In this document: positions 15,706-22,199 of the stretch, in pieces | Position numbering within the stretch: the stretch's first letter is position 1 | Layout: every line of letters begins with the position of its first letter | NCBI GenBank assembly: GCA_018263365.1 | Contig: JAANXI010000037.1 | Span: 1-22,199, forward strand | Source: Fidelibacterota bacterium | GTDB taxonomy: Bacteria > Fidelibacterota > JAANXI01 | Reading direction: 5' to 3' | Length of the DNA stretch: 22,199 nucleotides | Translations under genes and position numbers: made by a program | The notes under the pieces: model-generated | Told to the model about the DNA's origin: nothing | What the model saw: the letters and a program-made list of their open reading frames with translations, nothing else | The model's database searches: none

Positions 15706-16112
15706 CGCCCGACCACTTGACCGTTGAAATTGTGACGCCAACCTCGCTGACCGAAGAACGCCAGGTTGATTACCTGCGGGCGCCGAGTACCGACGGACTT
15801 TTTGGAGTAATGCCGGGACACGTGCCATCCCTGATTGCATTGGATATCGGCGAATTGACGGTGGAACAGCAGGGACGCAGGGAGCATTATGCCATCAGCG
15901 GCGGATACGCTGAAATCCACAGGGAGAAAGTTGTGTTGCTTGTGGAAACAGCAGAAACTGCTGGCACAATCGATACTGATCGTGCAATTTCTGCGCTTAA
16001 AAGAGCAAAGGAGCGGTTAGAAAAATCAGATAAGTCCGATATCGATACGGGGCGGGCGAAATCCGCTCTACGGCGGGCCCAAAACAGATTGACGGTGGCC
16101 AGGCGCAAGTAG
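15702..16112 (+). CDS. atpC: ATP synthase F1 subunit epsilon
   Basis: Rotor foot that also regulates hydrolysis. The 136-residue protein has the N-terminal beta-sandwich (LTVEIVTPTSLTEERQVDYLRAPSTDGLFGVMPGHVPSLIALDIGELTVE, with the conserved G-x-x-G-x-x-PGHxP motif). A helical hairpin follows (AISALKRAKERLEKSDKSDIDTGRAKSALRRAQNRLTVARRK). The two-helix C-terminus that can inhibit ATP hydrolysis is present, unlike in truncated epsilons. ATGA overlap with atpD. It is the last gene of the run; a terminator follows 24 bp later. Confidence 0.95.
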   Translation: MTPDHLTVEIVTPTSLTEERQVDYLRAPSTDGLFGVMPGHVPSLIALDIGELTVEQQGRREHYAISGGYAEIHREKVVLLVETAETAGTIDTDRAISALKRAKERLEKSDKSDIDTGRAKSALRRAQNRLTVARRK

Positions 16113-16135
16113 GGAAACAAGAAAGTGAATTACCG

Positions 16136-16172
16136 AAACCGTCATTCTCGCACAGGGATTGACGGTTTTTTT
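16136..16172 (+). terminator. Rho-independent terminator of the atp cluster
   Basis: A 9-bp stem, AAACCGTCA (16136-16144) with TGACGGTTT (16160-16168), encloses a 15-nt loop and runs into a seven-T tract. The 3' arm sequence GATTGACGGT also occurs exactly at the end of atpC (16087-16096), so the 5' arm has an alternative pairing partner just upstream. Confidence 0.85.
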
Positions 16173-16221
16173 ATGAAGATAGGAATAAGATATTGGGTAT
16201 AAGGTTTAAACGGCAATGTAA

Positions 16222-16240
16222 AGCAAGTTGCCAACTTGCT
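16222..16240. repeat. 19-bp perfect palindrome between atpC and aspS
   Basis: AGCAAGTTG and CAACTTGCT flank a single C. It sits in the 226-bp atpC-aspS gap, about 50 bp past the terminator and about 100 bp before aspS. No T-tract follows. It resembles short dispersed palindromes of environmental genomes more than a regulatory operator. The rest of the gap (16241-16338) is AT-rich and holds a 9-bp direct repeat AGAACACTA at 16285-16293 and 16296-16304, spaced 11 bp. It presumably also contains the aspS promoter, which I cannot place firmly. Confidence 0.6.
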
Positions 16241-16338
16241 GATTTATGGCGGTATAGGCCTTGTTCGTCTTAAACTTTAACACAAGAACACTAATAGAAC
16301 ACTATAGTACTATCTGAAATACAAATCGGAGATTGACC

Positions 16339-18111
16339 ATGAAAGTTCCACAACGAACGCACACTTGTGGAGAGTTACGAAAAAGCAACGCCGGAACGGA
16401 AGTAACATTAAACGGGTGGGTAGAAACTCAACGGGATCACGGAGGTGTGATTTTTCTTATCCTTCGGGATAGGTATGGACGAGTACAGGTTGTAGTGAAT
16501 CTTGAAGACTCCGAAAAACTTGCAAAGAAGACGAAAAGTGTCGGGACTGAGTGGGTAATTTCGGTGTCCGGGACAGTCACTGAGCGCGATCCGGCGAATA
16601 TTAATGAGGATATGGACACCGGAGCAATCGAGGTCCAAGCGGATTCAATCGAAATACTGAATGAGGCGAAGGCCATGCCTTTTTTGATCACTGATCCAAC
16701 GTCGGCCACCGAAGAAGTCCGGCTGAAATACCGCTACCTCGATTTGCGCACCGATAAATTGCAGAGGAATTTGGAGGTCAGACACAAGGCGTATCAAAGC
16801 GTTTGGAATACGCTCTCTTCCCTGGATTTTTTTGAAATCGAGACACCGTTTCTAATGCGTTCCACTCCCGAAGGCGCCAGAGATTTTTTGGTTCCGAGCC
16901 GTTTACACAAGGGGAGGTTCTATGCTCTGCCGCAATCGCCCCAGACGTACAAACAGCTCCTCATGATCAGCGGCTACGACCGGTACTTCCAAATCGTGAA
17001 ATGCTTTCGCGACGAAGATTTGCGGGCCGATCGCCAGCCGGAATTCACACAGATCGACCTCGAAATGTCCTTTGTAAACGAAGAAAACGTGATGGATGTG
17101 GCCGAGGAAATCACGGTTAAAGTTTATAAAGAAGTAATAGATAAAGAGTTAGCCCGTCCTTTTCCGCAAATGTCCTATCGGGAAGCTATCGAGAAGTATG
17201 GCGTCGACAAGCCAGACCTCCGGTTTGACCTGCCTATCCACAATGTGACGGAGATCCTTGGTGAATCCGAGTTTAAGATCTTTGCTAAAGTAAAGAAATC
17301 CGGCGGCATTATTGGGGCATTATGTGTGAAAGATGCCGACCTGAGTCGGAAGGAAATCGATAACCTGACGGAGGTTGTGGCGCCGGTGGGAGCGAAGGGC
17401 GTTGCGTTTATGAAGGTTACTGAGAACGGTGTCGATAGCGGCATCAGCCGGTTCTTTGGCGATGAAGCCATTGCGGAATTGTTGGAAGAGACTGATGCTG
17501 AGGCCGGTGACCTGTTGTTATTTGTGGCGGATACCGCCAGAATCGCCTATCCATCGCTGGGGAAATTGCGGCTACATTTGGGACAAACACTGGATTTGAT
17601 CGACGAAGACAAGCCCGCGCCGGCCTGGATCCTCAATTTCCCACTCGTGGAGTACAACGAGGATGAAGATCGCTGGGATGCCATGCACCACCCGTTTACT
17701 GCGCCGATGCCCGAGGATATTGCAAAAATGCAGAGCAATCCCGGAAAAGTACGAGCCAGAGCCTATGATTTGGTGATCGATGGACACGAGATTGCCGGCG
17801 GGAGTATCCGTAACTTCCGGTCGGATATCCAGCAGAAAGTGTTTGAGCTGCTGAATATGGACAAAGAAGAGCAGCGGGAGAAATTCGGATTTCTGCTCGA
17901 TGCCCTGCAATACGGGGCGCCGCCACACGGTGGAATCGCCTTCGGATTTGATCGGCTGGTGGCATTGCTCGCTGGCATGAAATCCATCCGGGACGTCATT
18001 GCTTTCCCGAAAACGACCTCGGCGCTTTCTCTCATGGACGGTTCACCAAGTGAAGTAAGCGAAGATCAGCTGAAAGAGTTGGGGTTGAAAATCATCAATA
18101 CCCCAAAATAA
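16339..18111 (+). CDS. aspS: Aspartyl-tRNA synthetase, probably non-discriminating (Asp/Asn)
   Basis: Class IIb synthetase charging tRNA with aspartate. The ATG at 16339, 7 nt after a GGAG ribosome site, gives 590 residues, the usual bacterial size; a TTG two codons earlier is less likely. The N-terminal OB-fold anticodon domain is about 1-105 and the catalytic domain is interrupted by the bacterial GAD insertion (about 290-410). Motif 2 is FRDEDLRADRQPEFTQIDLEMSF and motif 3 is GIAFGFDRLVALLAG. In the OB-fold, His34 (in RDHGG) and Ala86 (in RDPANIN) replace the Leu and Lys found at these sites in the tRNA-Asp-specific E. coli enzyme. RDHGG is the pattern of enzymes that also form Asp-tRNA-Asn, later amidated by GatCAB. 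That specificity is inferred. Confidence 0.96.
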   Translation: MKVPQRTHTCGELRKSNAGTEVTLNGWVETQRDHGGVIFLILRDRYGRVQVVVNLEDSEKLAKKTKSVGTEWVISVSGTVTERDPANINEDMDTGAIEVQADSIEILNEAKAMPFLITDPTSATEEVRLKYRYLDLRTDKLQRNLEVRHKAYQSVWNTLSSLDFFEIETPFLMRSTPEGARDFLVPSRLHKGRFYALPQSPQTYKQLLMISGYDRYFQIVKCFRDEDLRADRQPEFTQIDLEMSFVNEENVMDVAEEITVKVYKEVIDKELARPFPQMSYREAIEKYGVDKPDLRFDLPIHNVTEILGESEFKIFAKVKKSGGIIGALCVKDADLSRKEIDNLTEVVAPVGAKGVAFMKVTENGVDSGISRFFGDEAIAELLEETDAEAGDLLLFVADTARIAYPSLGKLRLHLGQTLDLIDEDKPAPAWILNFPLVEYNEDEDRWDAMHHPFTAPMPEDIAKMQSNPGKVRARAYDLVIDGHEIAGGSIRNFRSDIQQKVFELLNMDKEEQREKFGFLLDALQYGAPPHGGIAFGFDRLVALLAGMKSIRDVIAFPKTTSALSLMDGSPSEVSEDQLKELGLKIINTPK

Positions 18112-18139
18112 CAAGTGATAGAACCCTGACAATATCGCC

Positions 18140-18168
18140 TTGACATGTATAGAGCGTAGCTGTAATTT
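18140..18168 (+). promoter_or_regulatory. Possible sigma-70-type promoter for the lipoprotein-LysM pair
   Basis: A perfect TTGACA (18140-18145) is followed by a 17-bp spacer and TAATTT (18163-18168), a weak -10 with three of six consensus bases. It is correctly placed in the 115-bp gap between aspS and the lipoprotein gene, 58 bp before its ATG, and has the same TTGACA-17 layout as the secD promoter. No terminator hairpin is evident after aspS, so read-through is also possible. Confidence 0.45.
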
Positions 18169-18226
18169 CAATATGTTTTGAATAGGGGCAGAACAATTAT
18201 TTCCAATCTGACGGAGGAAAAGGTAT

Positions 18227-18517
18227 ATGAAAAATTTTAAGAAAATCGTGATTGGCGGTCTTGTGGGGATGTCCCTCATTGCGACGGCTTGTAGTTCAGG
18301 TCCCTCTGAAGAACAGTTGAACACGCTGGGGGAGACAAGACAGGCGGCAGAAGCCGGGGAACAGCAGGTAAAGGATCTGGAAAAGGAGAAACGGAGTTTG
18401 CAGTCTGAACTGGAAGCGAAGCAGCAGGAACTCAGCCGGGCACAAGCAGAAAAAGCCCGTGTGGAAAAAGCTGTCAGCGATTCCGGTGAAAAGGGTGAAG
18501 GAGGGATGACAGAATGA
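18227..18517 (+). CDS. Small coiled-coil lipoprotein
   Basis: I do not recognise a named family. The 96-residue product has a lipoprotein signal peptide: basic MKNFKK, a hydrophobic core, and a lipobox-like IATAC with the acylated Cys at residue 22. Serine at +2 would direct it to the outer membrane under the usual Lol rule. Residues 30-85 are almost wholly charged and helical (EEQLNTLGETRQAAEAGEQQ, then KDLEKEKRSLQSELEAKQQE), with a heptad pattern reminiscent of Lpp-like or trimeric coiled-coil proteins. A GGAGGAAAAGG ribosome site precedes the ATG. The last 4 bp (ATGA) overlap the LysM gene, so the two are almost certainly co-translated and likely act together at the envelope. Confidence 0.85.
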   Translation: MKNFKKIVIGGLVGMSLIATACSSGPSEEQLNTLGETRQAAEAGEQQVKDLEKEKRSLQSELEAKQQELSRAQAEKARVEKAVSDSGEKGEGGMTE

Positions 18518-19392
18518 AACGGACACTTTGGATAAGCACAATCGTTTTATTGCTTGGATTGGTAATGGGCGCCCCTCTGGCAGCTCAGAATTACGGTTAT
18601 ACCAGCGATATGACCATGGAAGAATATAACGCCGAGCTGGAAAAATGGCAGGGGCGCGAAGAAGCGGCGAATGCAAAAATTCAGCAGCTCAAACAGGATA
18701 TTGCTGATCTCAAAGATCAGATTGCTTCCACCGAACAGCAGATAGCAAAAGTCCGGCAGGAAACGATGGACCTGCTCAGCCAGAGCACCGGCGCGGAAGA
18801 GGGAAGCGTTGAGGAAGCGGCCCAGAAGTATCAGAACCAGTTGGAGGGATTGATTGACCAGCTGGAAGGGCTGTTAGCTCTGTCGCCTGAGGAACTCTAC
18901 CAGAGCCAGGACGAGGTAGCAGCAGCCAAAAAGAAATTGAAAGAACTGAAAAAGAATAGCTTCGCCTCTTTGGACGAATCCAAGGAAAAAATCAAGGGAA
19001 TTGAAAACCTCCTTGAACGAGTCAAGGCAAAGGTGCCTGAACCGGTGAACGATGTGTACACGGTTTTGCGCAGTGATTATCTGTGGAAAATTTCCGGCAA
19101 AGATGATATCTACGACGATCCGTATCAGTGGGTGAAGATCTGGTCGGCAAACCGGAATCAAATCAACAACCCAGATCTCATTTATCCGGAACAGAAGTTC
19201 GATATTCCACGTCAGCTGGCGAACAACGAGCACTTGGTGATGCGCGGCGAGAATCTGTCAAAGATCGCTTCGTATGAGGAGATCTACGGCAATCCATTCG
19301 ATTGGCAAAAACTGTACAACGCGAATCAGAAGATTATCTCCGATCCGAATGTGATTTACCCGCATCAGATCATAACCGTCCCGAAGAACTGA
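18514..19392 (+). CDS. Exported coiled-coil protein with two C-terminal LysM-like domains
   Basis: 292 residues. A signal peptide (MKRTLWISTIVLLLGLVMGAPLAA, cleavage near residue 24) is followed by a long helical, probably coiled-coil region (about 36-170). Two tandem repeats come last: DVYTVLRSDYLWKIS with NPDLIYPEQKFDIP (about 180-231), and HLVMRGENLSKIA with DPNVIYPHQIITVP (about 238-291). Each has the LysM pattern of an opening Y/H-x-V strand, a D-x-L/LxKIA helix and a closing IYPxQxxxxP, so binding to peptidoglycan glycan chains is expected. The two repeats resemble each other closely, including Y(D/G)(D/N)P(Y/F)(Q/D)W, which suggests internal duplication. It overlaps the upstream lipoprotein by 4 bp and is followed by a strong terminator. 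The LysM call is firm; the cellular role is unknown. Confidence 0.88.
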   Translation: MKRTLWISTIVLLLGLVMGAPLAAQNYGYTSDMTMEEYNAELEKWQGREEAANAKIQQLKQDIADLKDQIASTEQQIAKVRQETMDLLSQSTGAEEGSVEEAAQKYQNQLEGLIDQLEGLLALSPEELYQSQDEVAAAKKKLKELKKNSFASLDESKEKIKGIENLLERVKAKVPEPVNDVYTVLRSDYLWKISGKDDIYDDPYQWVKIWSANRNQINNPDLIYPEQKFDIPRQLANNEHLVMRGENLSKIASYEEIYGNPFDWQKLYNANQKIISDPNVIYPHQIITVPKN

Positions 19393-19438
19393 CGCAGGTG
19401 TTTCGGTCTTTGTGACTATACAATAAGAAGATATCCAT

Positions 19439-19480
19439 AAAAGCCTTCGGTTGAAACCAGACCGAAGGCTTTTTTTATTT
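19439..19480 (+). terminator. Rho-independent terminator after the LysM gene
   Basis: A 12-13 bp stem, AAAAGCCTTCGGT (19439-19451) with ACCGAAGGCTTTT (from 19461), a nine-base loop and a run of seven T residues then ATTTT. It is the strongest terminator in the window. The A-rich 5' arm gives no comparable T-tract in the minus direction beyond four bases, so it is mainly plus-directed, closing the lipoprotein-LysM unit 47 bp after its stop. Confidence 0.9.
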
Positions 19481-19523
19481 TCTGCTGGACAAGATAATTA
19501 ACAGAGGATACCGAATAATTTAG

Positions 19524-20489
19524 ATGGCTGAAAGTTTGGAAATACCCATCGTTGGTGTTGATCCATTATCGCTTCTTGGTATAAACGATTCCAACCTAAA
19601 AGTCCTGACACACAATTTTGACGCCTCGATTATGGTGCGGGGTGATACCATCCAGGTGAAGGGTGAAGAGGAGGAAGTCACCCAAATCGAAAATGTGGTG
19701 ACCGAAATGGTCTACACCCTGAAGAAAAAAGGAAGCCTGGACGAACAGGATGTGGAGACGCTGGTCCGGCTGGAAAAATCGGGGTCCATGGAGCACCGCG
19801 AAGAGGGCCTGGATTCGGTAATCCTTTTCACCAAAAACGATGTGATTAAGCCGCGCACGGAGGGCCAGGAACGCTACTGGAAATTCGCCCGGGAGAACGA
19901 TATTGTGTTCTCCATCGGCCCGGCCGGGACCGGAAAAACTTACATGGCCGTCGCCATCGCCGTCGCCGCGTTTAAGAACCGGGAAGTTTCAAAGATTGTG
20001 CTGTGCCGTCCTGCGGTCGAAGCCGGCGAAAGTTTGGGATTTCTACCGGGCGATCTTAAGGAGAAAGTCGATCCGTACTTGACACCCCTGTATGATGCAT
20101 TGTATGAGATGCTCCCGGTCGAAAAACTGCGGGCGCTGATGGATCAGAAAATCATTGAGATCGTTCCGCTGGCGTATATGCGCGGCCGGACGTTGAACAA
20201 CGCGTTCGTGATCCTCGATGAAGCGCAGAACACCACCACGCTTCAGATGAAAATGTTTTTGACCCGGCTTGGCGTCAACTCCAAGGCGATTATTACCGGT
20301 GACGTCACCCAGATTGATCTACCGGGTCATCAGGAATCCGGATTAGTGCAGTGCCAGGAAATTTTGACTGATGTTGAGGGCATTAAGTTTGTATATTTAT
20401 CACCCAGAGATGTCGTGCGGCATCGCCTAGTGAAAGACATTATCCGCGCGTATGATGATTACGGGGCCGAGCGCCAAAATACGGCCTGA
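19524..20489 (+). CDS. phoH: PhoH family P-loop ATPase
   Basis: A 321-residue PhoH/PhoL-type protein, full length for the family. An N-terminal region (about 1-110) resembles the KH-like domain common in PhoL, with LLGINDSNLKVLTHNFDASIMVRGDTIQVKGEE. The helicase-like ATPase domain follows: Walker A GPAGTGKT (132-139), RPAVEAGESLGFLPGDLKEKVDPYL, Walker B VILDEAQNTT (Asp232, Glu233) and TGDVTQIDLP. These proteins are linked to RNA metabolism and ribosome maturation, and in many genomes sit beside ybeY, which is not adjacent here. The AGAGG upstream is 16 nt from the ATG, a poor spacing, so translation may be modest. No alternative start fits better. Confidence 0.95.
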   Translation: MAESLEIPIVGVDPLSLLGINDSNLKVLTHNFDASIMVRGDTIQVKGEEEEVTQIENVVTEMVYTLKKKGSLDEQDVETLVRLEKSGSMEHREEGLDSVILFTKNDVIKPRTEGQERYWKFARENDIVFSIGPAGTGKTYMAVAIAVAAFKNREVSKIVLCRPAVEAGESLGFLPGDLKEKVDPYLTPLYDALYEMLPVEKLRALMDQKIIEIVPLAYMRGRTLNNAFVILDEAQNTTTLQMKMFLTRLGVNSKAIITGDVTQIDLPGHQESGLVQCQEILTDVEGIKFVYLSPRDVVRHRLVKDIIRAYDDYGAERQNTA

Positions 20490-20526
20490 ATAACGGTCAC
20501 CGGCCCAGGCAGTTTCAGGAAAATTT

Positions 20527-21732
20527 ATGAACTCATTCCCCCCACTTTGGCTGGATTACCCTTACGAGGAGCGTCCTGCTCTCTCGGAAAACATTCAAAC
20601 AGAAATTGCGATAGTTGGCGGCGGGATCACCGGTATCAGTGCTGCAATACATCTTGCCCAAAAAGGATATAAACCCGTGGTGCTGGAGAAGCGGACAATC
20701 GCGAGTGGTGCCAGCGGGAGGAACGCAGGATTCCTGATCGCCGGGAGTGTGGAGTACTATCACCGGGCGATCGGATTTATCGGGCGTGAAAAAGCGAAAC
20801 GCCTCTGGGCACTCTCCCTGGAAAGCCATCATACGTTACGCAACTGGATCAGGGAGTTTGATATCCAGTGCGACTATACCAACGATGGCAGCCTGGTACT
20901 GGCCACCACGCCGGAGGAATGGAGCGAAATTCAAGAAGCAGCGGAAAAGCTTCGCAAAGATGGTTTTAACGCTGAAACCATCGAAAGTGAGGAGTTAAAT
21001 CGCTGGGGAGAATCTCTGACAAAATTTACGGGCGGTTACTACTGCAGCGACGACGGGAGTGCAAATCCGGCGAGATGTGTCCGGGGACTGGCATCCGCTG
21101 CGGAGAATTTTGGGGTTCCAATTTACGAGAACACACCGGTGCTGGATTATTCGGAATCGGGGCAAAATCATGTTACATTAACCATGCCGGATGCAACCAT
21201 CGAGGCGCAGATGGTGCTGGTCGCGGCAAACGCCTTTACGCCGCAACTCCGGAACATCCTGGATGGTAAAATCCTGCCGGTGCGGGGACAAATGCTGGCG
21301 ACGGAGCCCATAGATGCCAAGATAGCTGTGCCTTGCTACGCGAACTTCGGGTTCGACTATTTTCGTCAGACATCCGATGGCAGGATGATTATCGGAGGCA
21401 GTCGCGACCACAATCCCGATGCGGAGATGGGATTTGATGAAGAACCAAACGAACAGATTCAGTCGGAACTCGAAGATTATCTCATGGATTTGCTGGATTT
21501 GGACAGATCGCCGGAAATCACACATCGTTGGACGGGAACAATGGGATTTGCGCGGGACGGATTACCTGTTATCGGCCGACTTCCGTACTCGAAGCATATC
21601 TATGTAGCCGGGGGATTTACCGGACACGGTATGAGCATCGCAACAAAGGTCGCGGAGATTGTTAGTACATTATTAATTGAAGGGATCCATCCGGATTTTT
21701 CCATGTTTTCCATCAGGCGGTTTTTAACTTAG
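20527..21732 (+). CDS. FAD-dependent oxidoreductase of the DAO family
   Basis: A 401-residue flavoenzyme of the D-amino-acid oxidase/glycine oxidase fold. The N-terminal dinucleotide-binding IAIVGGGITGISAAIHLAQKG (28-48) is followed by VVLEKRTIASGASGRNAGFL. The latter motif is frequent in gamma-glutamylputrescine oxidase-like and related amine or amino-acid oxidases. The C-terminal FAD-contacting VAGGFTGHGMSIATKVAEIV (from about 360) is intact. Substrate is not predictable; an amino acid or N-substituted amine is likely. No signal peptide or membrane segment is seen, so it is cytoplasmic. An AGGAAA ribosome site precedes the ATG. It lies 37 bp after phoH and 25 bp before the thiolase gene, compatible with one transcript, though the functions do not obviously connect. 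Confidence 0.9.
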   Translation: MNSFPPLWLDYPYEERPALSENIQTEIAIVGGGITGISAAIHLAQKGYKPVVLEKRTIASGASGRNAGFLIAGSVEYYHRAIGFIGREKAKRLWALSLESHHTLRNWIREFDIQCDYTNDGSLVLATTPEEWSEIQEAAEKLRKDGFNAETIESEELNRWGESLTKFTGGYYCSDDGSANPARCVRGLASAAENFGVPIYENTPVLDYSESGQNHVTLTMPDATIEAQMVLVAANAFTPQLRNILDGKILPVRGQMLATEPIDAKIAVPCYANFGFDYFRQTSDGRMIIGGSRDHNPDAEMGFDEEPNEQIQSELEDYLMDLLDLDRSPEITHRWTGTMGFARDGLPVIGRLPYSKHIYVAGGFTGHGMSIATKVAEIVSTLLIEGIHPDFSMFSIRRFLT

Positions 21733-21757
21733 GTCAAAGCAAAAAGGAGTTTTATCT

Positions 21758-22199
21758 ATGAAACAAATTCGTGATGTCGTGATCACCAGCGCAGTGCGTA
21801 CGCCTGTAGGAGCGTTTCAGGGAACACTCAGCAGTGTTGATGCAACAAAATTAGGCGGTATCGTCATTGAACATGCCATCAAGCGGGCCAACATTCAGCC
21901 GGACGATGTCGACGAAGTCATCATGGGCAATGTACTCCCGGCGGGCGAAGGTCAGGCGCCGGCGCGTCAGGCAGCGTTGGGCGCAGGACTTCCCAAACGG
22001 ACCGAATGCCTGACGATCAACAAGGTATGCGGCTCAGGGCTCAAGGCGGTGATGCTTGCCATGCAGGCCATCCAGGTCGGCGATGCGGATATCGTGGTAG
22101 CCGGAGGCATGGAGAGCATGAGCAACGTTCCCTATTATATGCCAAAGGCCAGAGATGGCTATCGTATGGGACACAAACAGGTGATCGACGGGATGATTT
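21758..22199 (+). CDS. Thiolase (acetyl-CoA C-acetyltransferase-like), 3' end beyond the window
   Basis: The first 147 codons are present and the frame is open to the right edge. The product begins MKQIRDVVITSAVRTPVGAFQG, the standard thiolase N-terminus, and includes GNVLPAGEGQAPARQAALGAGLP. The nucleophilic cysteine is in TINKVCGSGLKAVMLA (Cys91), and VVAGGMESMSNVPYYMP follows. Thiolases either condense two acetyl-CoA or cleave 3-ketoacyl-CoA. The start of this protein fits the biosynthetic-type acetyl-CoA acetyltransferase group, but the C-terminal His and Cys cannot be checked. A strong AAGGAG ribosome site lies 8 nt before the ATG. About two-thirds of the gene is missing only because the window ends. 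Confidence 0.93.
   Translation, partial: MKQIRDVVITSAVRTPVGAFQGTLSSVDATKLGGIVIEHAIKRANIQPDDVDEVIMGNVLPAGEGQAPARQAALGAGLPKRTECLTINKVCGSGLKAVMLAMQAIQVGDADIVVAGGMESMSNVPYYMPKARDGYRMGHKQVIDGMI

Noticed and set aside
1..22199. CRISPR array, tRNA or rRNA genes, transposase, prophage or toxin-antitoxin pair
   Set aside because: No regularly spaced repeats, no cloverleaf or rRNA signature and no mobile-element proteins were seen; almost all of the sequence is accounted for by housekeeping genes.

Overview
The window is ordinary bacterial chromosome: about 24 protein genes, all but one complete, and almost all housekeeping. Nothing looks like a phage, insertion sequence, CRISPR array or defence island, and I see no rRNA or tRNA gene. 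The best clues to the organism are the gene order (bactofilin, then atpZ-atpI, then a full atp cluster), a long insertion in the ATP synthase alpha subunit, separate secD and secF genes, and a dispersed 'CHSELVEE'-type repeat common in environmental genomes. These point to a Gram-negative bacterium of the FCB superphylum (Bacteroidota, Chlorobiota, Calditrichota or Marinimicrobia-like). That placement is inference; no marker here fixes the phylum.

Layout. On the minus strand (positions 121-5476) lie purA, a terminator hairpin, secF and secD with a good sigma-70-type promoter in front of secD, and a D-2-hydroxyacid dehydrogenase. Transcription diverges around 5480-5734. On the plus strand a tightly packed run of 14 genes (5735-16112) goes parA, parB, M23 peptidase, bactofilin, atpZ, atpI, atpB, atpE, atpF, atpH, atpA, atpG, atpD, atpC. 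It ends at a clear rho-independent terminator (16136-16172). After a repeat-bearing intergenic region come aspS, a small coiled-coil lipoprotein overlapping a LysM protein, a terminator, phoH, a DAO-family FAD oxidoreductase, and the 5' part of a thiolase that runs off the right edge.

How the genes fit together. The plus-strand run joins chromosome segregation (ParAB), envelope and cell-shape functions (LytM-type peptidase plus bactofilin) and the whole F1Fo ATP synthase with almost no intergenic space. The one real break is a 246-bp stretch between atpH and atpA. It holds a strongly palindromic dispersed repeat and separates the Fo and delta genes from the F1 alpha-gamma-beta-epsilon genes. 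The c subunit has a proton-type rather than sodium-type ion site. The aspartyl-tRNA synthetase has residues typical of the non-discriminating type that also charges tRNA-Asn.

I did not find a clearly new biological system. The points most worth a second look are the repeat inside the atp cluster, the par-M23-bactofilin-atp linkage with a 50-bp bactofilin/atpZ overlap, the alpha-subunit insertion, the AspRS specificity residues, and the lipoprotein/LysM pair.
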